NCBI GenBank assembly: GCA_036971615.1
Contig: JAYKKR010000015.1
Coordinates: forward strand, 248,001-312,000
DNA length: 64,000 nucleotides
Direction of reading: 5' to 3'
From: Amyloporia xantha
Taxonomy: Eukaryota; Basidiomycota; Agaricomycetes; Polyporales; Adustoporiaceae
The notes beneath the pieces were generated by a model that did not search any database, had not been told where the DNA came from, and saw only the letters and a program-made list of their open reading frames with translations. Position numbers and translations under genes: made by a program. Positions 58,251-64,000 of the stretch are shown in pieces; the first letter of the stretch is position 1, and the number at the start of each line of letters is the position of its first letter.

Positions 58251-59924
58251 ATGTCGGAACACGCAGGACGAGCTAGGTGAGCACATCATGTAGATATCCT
58301 CACGCCAACCTGCGCTCACTCCCCTCAGCCCGCCAAATACTAGACTTCGACTCCTCGCCCATCAGAGGTGATGCCCCTCGCCCTACCCTGGACTTCGAGT
58401 CCTCGCCCATCAGAGGGGATGTTTCTCGCCCAATTCTGGATGTGGCGTCTTCGCCTTTGCCTTCGCCTTCACGCACTCTGCCACCAGCGCGTACGCTTGG
58501 CGATTTGTCCGCATCACCATCGCCATCCCCGCCGCCGCTCAACTTTCGCTTTGCTATGTCGCCAACGCCTGACCTTGCCAACGTTCAGGGGGATCTGCAC
58601 AACGTAGCACTCCTCTCGATATGCCGCCACCGCCGTCCGCGCCTACTTCAAAAAGACGTGTGGACCTCGTCTTCCCCCAATTAACGTCCCCTCAACTACG
58701 TAGGCCCACAATGCAGTCGGCATCTTCCCAAGATATAGATCTCTTCCGTCCATCGCTCAACATTTCGCCCTCACCGCCGAATACCTCGCTATCAAGACAA
58801 CCGTTGGATTTCACCTCGCAATCGCGAATGCAGACCTCACCTTTTAGATCCGCCCTGGACCTTTCGCCATCGCAGGTAAACACCCCGTTGCACCGTCCAC
58901 AGCTTGACCTGGAGGCATCTCCAGAGCGAGTGCACAGCGCCCAGCCTACCTTCGAGTCGCCTGTCCCTCATCGTGCACACCTCGACTTGTCGCCATCGCT
59001 GTCTCCAGTCCTCCAGCTCCGCGATCAGCTGGATCTCCCGGCCACTCCATCCCCAGGTATGTCCACACTCATGTTTTTAAACCTATTTCCTACTGACACT
59101 CCATTCCTCTACTATTGAAGATAGAGGCGCGCCTATGGATGGCGTCGTGGATGGCGGCGTGGACGGCGGCGTGGACGGCGGGATGGACGGCGGGATGGAC
59201 GGCGCACTTGATCACGACCTTGCGCATAGCCAAGATGGCGATGTTGACATGGCGGATGAGCGCCTCATCCAACTCAATCGCCAGGTATTTTGCCTCGCTT
59301 TCTCTTGCCTTTGTGTTTGAATACTCATAGACAGTACCTTGACATTATAAATGAGGTGTTGGACGAGCACAACATACCCCGCGGTCCTCTGGTAAGTGAA
59401 AGCCCTCCATCGCCTTCATCGTCATGCTGATACCACTCCAGGACTTGGAGGCACACCGTCAGCGGCTCAGAGACCGTGGCCAGGATCTCCCTCGTACCTT
59501 CGCCCTCGCTCCCATTCTGGATCACGACGAGGACATCATTGACTCAAGTAAGTACAGCGAAATTCACCCTTTCACCATACTTAAATATGCAAAGAATTGG
59601 AGAATCCATACTTTGATGATGGCAGAGGCCACTCCCCAATAGCGCCATGAACGCCATCGAGATTAAATTCGGTATGACACTGCGCTCGCAATTTGCCATT
59701 CGCTAAAGAAAACAATAGAAGGTTTTCCTCGCGGAAGCGAAGAAAACTTGATGTTCCTTCAAGCGCAATCCCTGAGCGAGAGGTTACGACGTATAGAAGA
59801 GGACATCGACGTCGCCAACGCAATCTTGAAGCTGCACCAGCCCATCAAATCCTTGCTCACAGCCAAGCCACCGCAGGACGGGACCACTGGGGTTGAAGCC
59901 ATGATGTGGAATGGCGAGATATAA
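58251..59924 (+). CDS. KDZ-associated Leu-Asp-repeat protein, element 2 copy
   Basis: Unknown function. ATG at 58251 (MSEHAGRAR) is followed by an intron. Then come repeats of the type ILDFDSSPIRGD, TLDFESSPIRGD and ALDLSPSQVNTP, about a dozen loosely spaced LDxxSP motifs rich in Ser and Pro. A frame change or extra intron lies near 58600. A Met-Asp-Gly-Gly hinge follows (near 59134-59207), then HSQDGDVDMADERLIQLNRQ, a small exon YLDIINEVLDEHNIPRGPL, and LEAHRQRLRDRGQDLPR. The final exon (about 59735-59924; RLRRIEEDIDVANAILKLH, ending MMWNGEI) is a short coiled coil. The order repeats-hinge-acidic-coil is the same in element 1. The SP-rich repeats look disordered. Confidence 0.6.
59134..59207. 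repeat. GTGGACGGCGG minisatellite in the Leu-Asp gene
   Basis: Units of 12 bp (GTGGACGGCGGC, GATGGACGGCGG) code Val/Met-Asp-Gly-Gly. It stands at the same place in the gene as the GTCGCG minisatellite of element 1. Confidence 0.85.
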
Positions 59925-60684
59925 TTCGTTATACAGTATATACTCCGATGTCGTTGGCATCAAGGACAAAATGTAGTCACAGAATATTGAGTTGCTTTAC
60001 CAATATACGCGAACACATGACCTGGCGGCGCCGATACCGCGCCATGAAAATACCATCCCAGTGGGCATACCAGGCCCATAAGCGCGGCGCGCCATGATGC
60101 GCGATATGAATACCACTGCATCCACCATCGGCCGACGCTACTTGAAGGCGATAATATACCACGGAAATATGGCGCACTCGGCCGCGCCGTGTCTAAAGGC
60201 TATATTATAGCCCTCGGCCGACGCTACTGGAAGGCGATAATATACCACGGAAATATGGCGCACTCGGCCGCGCCGTGTCTAAAGGCTATATTATAGCCCT
60301 CGGCCGACGCTACTGGAAGGCGATAATATACCACGGAAATATGGCGCACTCGGCCGCGCCATGTCTACAGGCTATATTATACCCTCTCGGCCGACACTAC
60401 TTGAAGGCGATAATATACCACGGAAATATGGCGCACTCGGCCGCGCCGTGTCTAAAGGCTATATTATACCCTCTCGGCCGACACTACTTGCAGGCGAGAA
60501 TATACTACGGAAATATGGCGCACTCGGCCGCGCCGTATCTACAGGCTATATTATACCCTCTCGGCCGACCCTGCACTGCAGGCTATAGCGATGGCGTCGG
60601 CCGACGTCCGCTCTCCTTACTAAGTAATAAAAATTTCACCCATATCTCTCCCTATAGAGTAGGCTATAGTGACTGTATGGTGTG
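59925..60684. repeat. Right terminal inverted repeat and subterminal array, element 2
   Basis: 59925-60109 shows no recognisable feature. From about 60110 about five to six units of roughly 86 bp run inverted to the left array, ending with the terminal repeat (CCCTATAGAGTAGGCTATAG, then TGACTGTATGGTGTG at 60684). Confidence 0.9.
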
Positions 60685-60691
60685 GCCTGGG

Positions 60692-61189
60692 AGAGTTGGT
60701 CCTCGCGCGGCGCGGAAAGGCAATCGATTTGCCCCAAGTCATTCAGGCCATGATCGACCAGACAATGTTCGGCGTCAAGTGGACGATCGACATCCGCGCG
60801 CTCGCCGCGATCCCTATTGCGCTCCCTATCGCGCCTCCCCCGGAGGACATGGTGACTTCGGAGGATCATCTGTCCAGCATCTGGTGGGAGTGGGCCGACC
60901 GAGATGACTCGAAACCTGAATGGTGGCGCTCACCAACTGGGGTGAGTTCTTTCAATATTCCTCCGTAAGTTATTCAGTCTCATTCTTCACACTGTAGGAC
61001 TACGTCGTCACGGAGAACTTCGACGTTGACTGCCTGCGTCAGGCGGAGGAGCTTGCGAGGCACCTTTCAACCATCACGGAGAGGATGCTCGCGATGAGGA
61101 CGCGCGATAAGCAGGGAATTCTCCGCGTGCTCGGTGCTGTCAAGGAGGACGCGCCTGCCACCGCGGCTGGAGGGTCGACTTTATTGTAG
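60692..61189 (+). pseudogene. KDZ-associated small Trp-rich protein a, 3' part
   Basis: This continues the gene interrupted at 35936. It reads GELVLARRGKAIDLPQVIQA, IDIRALAAIPIALPIAPPPE, then SSIWWEWADRDDSKPEWW to 60941. An intron occupies 60942-60997. Exon 3 (DYVVTENFDVDCLRQAEEL) is helical and stops at 61189. The Trp/Asp signature WWxWxDRDDxxPEWW is shared with paralog b and, less strictly, with element 2. I know no family with this signature. Confidence 0.75.
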
Positions 61190-61929
61190 CACGTCTGTTG
61201 TATTTTCTCGCGTCTCAATACAATGTTGTTGCAAGATCACCCGGTGTCCATGAGATTGAGGATCGTTGGAATGCATAGCACGAAGGCGGGCAGTACGTCC
61301 CAACTCTCACATCAGCGGTGAGCTCGCGGCCATTGGTCGCGGTCAGAGCGATGGACGACCGCGTTTTGCCGAGCCTATAGCAAATTCCGTACACATCGGG
61401 GACAATAGCATGCACAGCATTTGCCGAGCATGTTCATGGACATCAGAGAATGTTCATGAAGTGCCTGACATGACGCACATTCATACGCCGAGCTTCGCAA
61501 TGATTATCAGATCCATAAGTCGCACTCACGACTCAACGCGCATTTGGCACGGTCGCTTCTGCGATAATCGGTGGGGAGTGCGCGCATCATGGCAACTCTT
61601 ATCGAATACATCCTCAAGACCTCGCGGCGCAGGCTTTTACCCTTTTGGATTGCCGCGAACCATCCGCGCCAAAGTAATCTTATTACCGAGTTGGGACAGT
61701 TGCAGCGAAGCCTGCAGGCAGGTCATCTGCCCAAGCCCAAGGCCTTTTGTGACATGTCGCTGCTTCTCATGCGCATCACCGCTCTTCCTCCCCTGCTTCG
61801 CGAACGCGCGGTTGACACGTGTATGGGAACCACTTTGGCCACGAGGTGACCAGGTGGGAGATGCTAAATATTCGGCGAGGTGTGCGGGGGCAGGGCTCCA
61901 TCTTCATTTCACCCTCTTCCCATTTCGCA
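61190..61929 (+). other. Spacer between small genes a and b
   Basis: It contains a weak frame, 61589-61849 (MATLIEYILKTSRRRLLPF), without recognised similarity; I do not call it a gene. The last 120 bp (about 61815-61890) hold the promoter block shared with gene a: ACTTTGGCCACGAGGTGAC and TGCTAAATATTCG. Confidence 0.45.
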
Positions 61930-62679
61930 ATGTCTTCTGTCCTCCCGGCTCAAATGTCTGCCCAAGCATCCGCCCATCAACTCGAGAAGACCGCGACCCG
62001 CATGTTCCGCTACCGCGCGTGGCGGATGGAGCAGGCCATACGGAGGCTCAATGAACGGATTGCATCCGGTGATCTCCCCCGGACGGACCTCCAGTATGAT
62101 CGCTGGAAGGTCGCCCTTATCAAAGAACTCGTTAGTCACTATCATTGACAAGTTGAGCTCATCGCGCTGATTAACCACACACAGCGCGACAGTCTTGCGA
62201 ACCTTGGCGAGATTGTGCTCGCCCGCGGGGGGAAGGAGGTGAGGTTGCCGCAGATTATCCACGCCGCGGTCGCGCACACGCGGTTCGATGTCGAGTGGGA
62301 CCTCGACATTCACAAGCTGGCCGCGGTACCAATCGCGTATAAAGTGGCGCCGCCTCCTGAGGAAATCCTATCCTCGGAGCACCACCTCGACACAATCTGG
62401 TGGGAGTGGCCCGACCGCGACGACGACAATCCGGAGTGGTGGGATTCACCTACATTGGTAGGTTCATGTGTTTCAAATATCACATTGTCCTCGTTGTTCT
62501 GACATTGCAATTTTCAGGAGCTCATCGACAGGGAGACCGCAGAGGCGGATCAAGTCAAAATCACGATTGACCACTCCGAAGGCGGCCAATACATTGCGGC
62601 CAGAATGCTCGCGCTGCAGGAGGGAGGCAATCCGAGGGGCACGCGCGTGCTGTATGCAATTCGGGAGGAGGTTCCCTGA
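61930..62679 (+). CDS. KDZ-associated small Trp-rich protein b
   Basis: Three exons with good splice signals: 61930-62130, 62185-62457 and 62518-62679. Conserved parts are TRMFRYRAWRMEQAIRRLNE, SGDLPRTDLQYDRWKVAL, LGEIVLARGGKEVRLPQI, LAAVPIAYKVAPPPEEIL, TIWWEWPDRDDDNPEWW and a C-terminal helix around EGGQYIAARMLALQEG. The frame is intact from MSSVLPAQMSAQAS to EEVP. It is the closest relative of gene a and has its own copy of the promoter block, so the pair looks like a tandem duplication or a second related element. Function is unknown; the size (about 210 residues) and lack of membrane or signal segments suggest a soluble protein. Confidence 0.75.
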
Positions 62680-63615
62680 TTTGCTGCTTCGTTCACTCCC
62701 GCGGATATTCCGCCATTGGTCGCGTAGTCTCCCTCATGTGTAGAAATGCAAATATATACGTATTGTGATGGTCGCGAGATAGTTACAACATTGACGTACG
62801 GGAGCGTCAAGCGTAAGCCTGTCGTGGGCGCATTTTCCCTCAAGAGGTGCACTACTGTAACGCGCGAAGGCTGTCCGAGTTTGTGTCCAATCGTCGCGAC
62901 AAAGGTGTCGGGCGGGATGTGTTTGCAAAAATAGCCTTTGTGAGCCTTTATTAACTGAGGTATTTTGAGTGTTTCTCCCAGTCAATAGCTAGGGGCATAT
63001 AATGCGAATCTCCCGCACAGGGAATGTAAGGATATCAGCCAATTCTGAAAGCAAGTGTCGCGGCGACGCGGGAAGCCGGAGGGTGTCAACAGCGAAATTG
63101 CACGGGTCGACTTGAAAGTGGATAGGAGCCCAGTGGCTGAGGCAGGCACCCCGCGAGCAATTGTCGCGAGTGAACGGCAAACATTGTCGCGGGCAGAAGC
63201 AAGTAGGTTCTGTGCTGCTGTCATGACCTTCAGAGAGCAGCTTTCTAGTGCCTTGGAGGATTCGGTCGCGGATGCAAGTTCGCGGTGGATTTCTGAAGTG
63301 TCGCGGTGGATTTCGGACGTGTCGCGGTGGATTCCTCACCTATGGAGTTGCGTCATTTACAATCACACGACTTGTAAAGATTGAGTTAGCTAATATATTT
63401 CATGTGGGACTGTTGAAGTCCCATTCTGTCGCGGCTGGGCGATACGTATATGCTAAAACTACAGCGGCTACTCTACGGACAGTCCGCGACACCCTGATAC
63501 CCTCCGCGGCTTCGCTCCTCACTGTGGTCCTCCTGCGCCCTTGTTGAGGGTCGAGCCGAAGGCATTTCCGCAAGCGCGTGCGCCCGCGCTGCTGTCTTGC
63601 GAGCTCCCAGATGCA
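62680..63615. other. Gene-free stretch with GTCGCG words
   Basis: No gene is supported. A unit of about 20 bp, TGTCGCGGTGGATTTC, is repeated three times near 63280-63330. A short inverted repeat, GGGACT-GTTGA-AGTCCC, near 63408-63425 is also found 3' of the element 1 Zn2Cys6 gene (near 23963-23980). The sequence style is that of element 1. Confidence 0.5.
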
Positions 63616-64000
63616 CTACTTTGAGTAGGCGTGAAAGGGGGCCGCGGTGGGGGTATGTACGGGGAACAGGGGCCCGGGCCTGAAGGCGTGCGTCCTAGCC
63701 ACATCATTGAGCTGCCTGCGCATCTCCTCCATCTCACCTGCATATCCGTTGATCTGCGCGGAAATGGCGCTCAGGGATGCTTCGACTGAAAACGCATCCA
63801 GGCTCTGCTGCATCTTCTTCACCTCCTCGCGAAGGTTGACAACAGAGTCGCGAAGCTCTGCAGGCTCGACGGCGTTGAGGGTGTCCGCGAGCACTTTAAT
63901 GCGCTGGCTCGAGGACTCCACAATCGTTCCCAGCGTGTTGTAGTTGCTGCCCAGCGTCCTCATGTACTTGTCCATGCCATTATGGCGCTCCTCGAGCTGC
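63616..64000 (-). CDS. Third Zn2Cys6/coiled-coil protein, C-terminal part
   Basis: The 3' end of a minus-strand gene that runs off the window. The visible part is a coiled coil, DSVVNLREEVKKMQQSLDAF and SAISAQINGYAGEMEEMRRQ, which aligns closely with INLREEFKKVQQSLNAS and SISAQIDGYAGQMEGIRKQ at 23540-23670 in the element 1 gene. It is therefore a third copy of this accessory gene. Whether it belongs to element 1 or to another KDZ element cannot be decided here. Confidence 0.7.
   Translation of the reverse strand, partial: QLEERHNGMDKYMRTLGSNYNTLGTIVESSSQRIKVLADTLNAVEPAELRDSVVNLREEVKKMQQSLDAFSVEASLSAISAQINGYAGEMEEMRRQLNDVARTHAFRPGPLFPVHTPTAAPFHAYSK

Larger units (their letters stand above)
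35937..60684. mobile_element. KDZ element 2, complete 24.7-kb transposon
   Basis: The termini GAGCCCATTCAGTCATTATA (left) and, read inward on the other strand, CACACCATACAGTCACTATA (right) are followed by almost identical sequence for about 180 bp and then by inverted subterminal arrays. The 7-bp direct repeat GCCTGGG flanks it (35930-35936 and 60685-60691). It carries six genes in three divergent pairs: small Trp-rich (-)/KDZ (+), TET (-)/HMG-like (+), Zn2Cys6 (-)/Leu-Asp repeat (+). Gypsy-2 is inserted in its transposase gene. Nearly identical ends suggest a recent move, but the transposase and dioxygenase now contain frameshifts. Confidence 0.9.
18537..62679. mobile_element. KDZ element 1 (right end not seen)
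   Basis: The left terminus GAGCCCGTTCAGTCAT at 18537 matches the element 2 terminus in its first 16 bases and then diverges. It sits directly after element 3 sequence, with candidate target GAATTGG at 18530-18536. Genes from left to right are: Leu-Asp repeat protein (-), Zn2Cys6 protein (+), HMG-like protein (-), TET/JBP (+), KDZ transposase (-), small Trp-rich protein (+). This is the exact mirror of element 2. Element 2 itself is inserted in the small gene. No inverted copy of the terminus is visible before 64000, so the end given here is only the end of the last small-gene paralog; the true end may lie outside the window. Confidence 0.7.

Noticed and set aside
61589..61849. Possible 86-residue protein between small genes a and b
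   Set aside because: No similarity to any other copy in the window and it overlaps the conserved promoter block at its end; the evidence is too weak.

Overview
The window looks like nuclear DNA of an agaricomycete (mushroom-type basidiomycete) fungus. Genes are split by introns of about 40-60 bp. There are KDZ-superfamily (Kyakuja/Dileera/Zisupton) transposase genes with neighbouring TET/JBP-type dioxygenase genes, a combination known mainly from basidiomycetes, and two Ty3/Gypsy retrotransposons. I saw no rRNA, tRNA or CRISPR array. Almost all of the 64 kb is transposable elements nested in one another. The only plausible non-element gene is a truncated one at 15.0-16.45 kb.

Left third (1-15 kb): an old Ty3/Gypsy element (Gypsy-1, minus strand; gag, protease, then RT-RNaseH-integrase). 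It is split by two copies (A, 3716-7161; B, 8059-11583) of one family of long foldback DNA elements with about 180-bp inverted termini, 7-bp target duplications and G-rich/C-rich minisatellite arms.

Middle and right (16.4-64 kb): a stack of giant KDZ transposons. The left end of element 3 (16453-18536) is interrupted by element 1 (starts 18537). Element 1 is interrupted by the complete 24.7-kb element 2 (35937-60684), and element 2 carries a chromodomain Gypsy element with 573-bp LTRs (Gypsy-2, 40580-47443). Element 1 also holds a small AT-rich DNA element C (25724-27757). Target duplications can be read at both ends of A, B, C, element 2 and Gypsy-2.

The two KDZ elements share a six-gene set arranged as three divergent pairs: a small Trp-rich protein / KDZ transposase, TET/JBP dioxygenase / an HMG-box-like protein, and a Zn2Cys6-coiled-coil protein / a Leu-Asp-repeat protein. 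Element 1 carries the set in mirror orientation and is strongly diverged from element 2. Both transposase genes are broken. The catalytic exon of the element-1 dioxygenase is intact; that of element 2 has a frameshift just before the distal iron ligand. Each element is peppered with its own short CpG-containing word. To the right of element 1's small gene lie a second small-gene paralog and the 3' part of a third Zn2Cys6-type gene running off the window.

Exon limits are my reading of splice signals and of the element 1 / element 2 comparison; no computation was possible. Many single-base indels occur, and some may be assembly errors rather than biological lesions.
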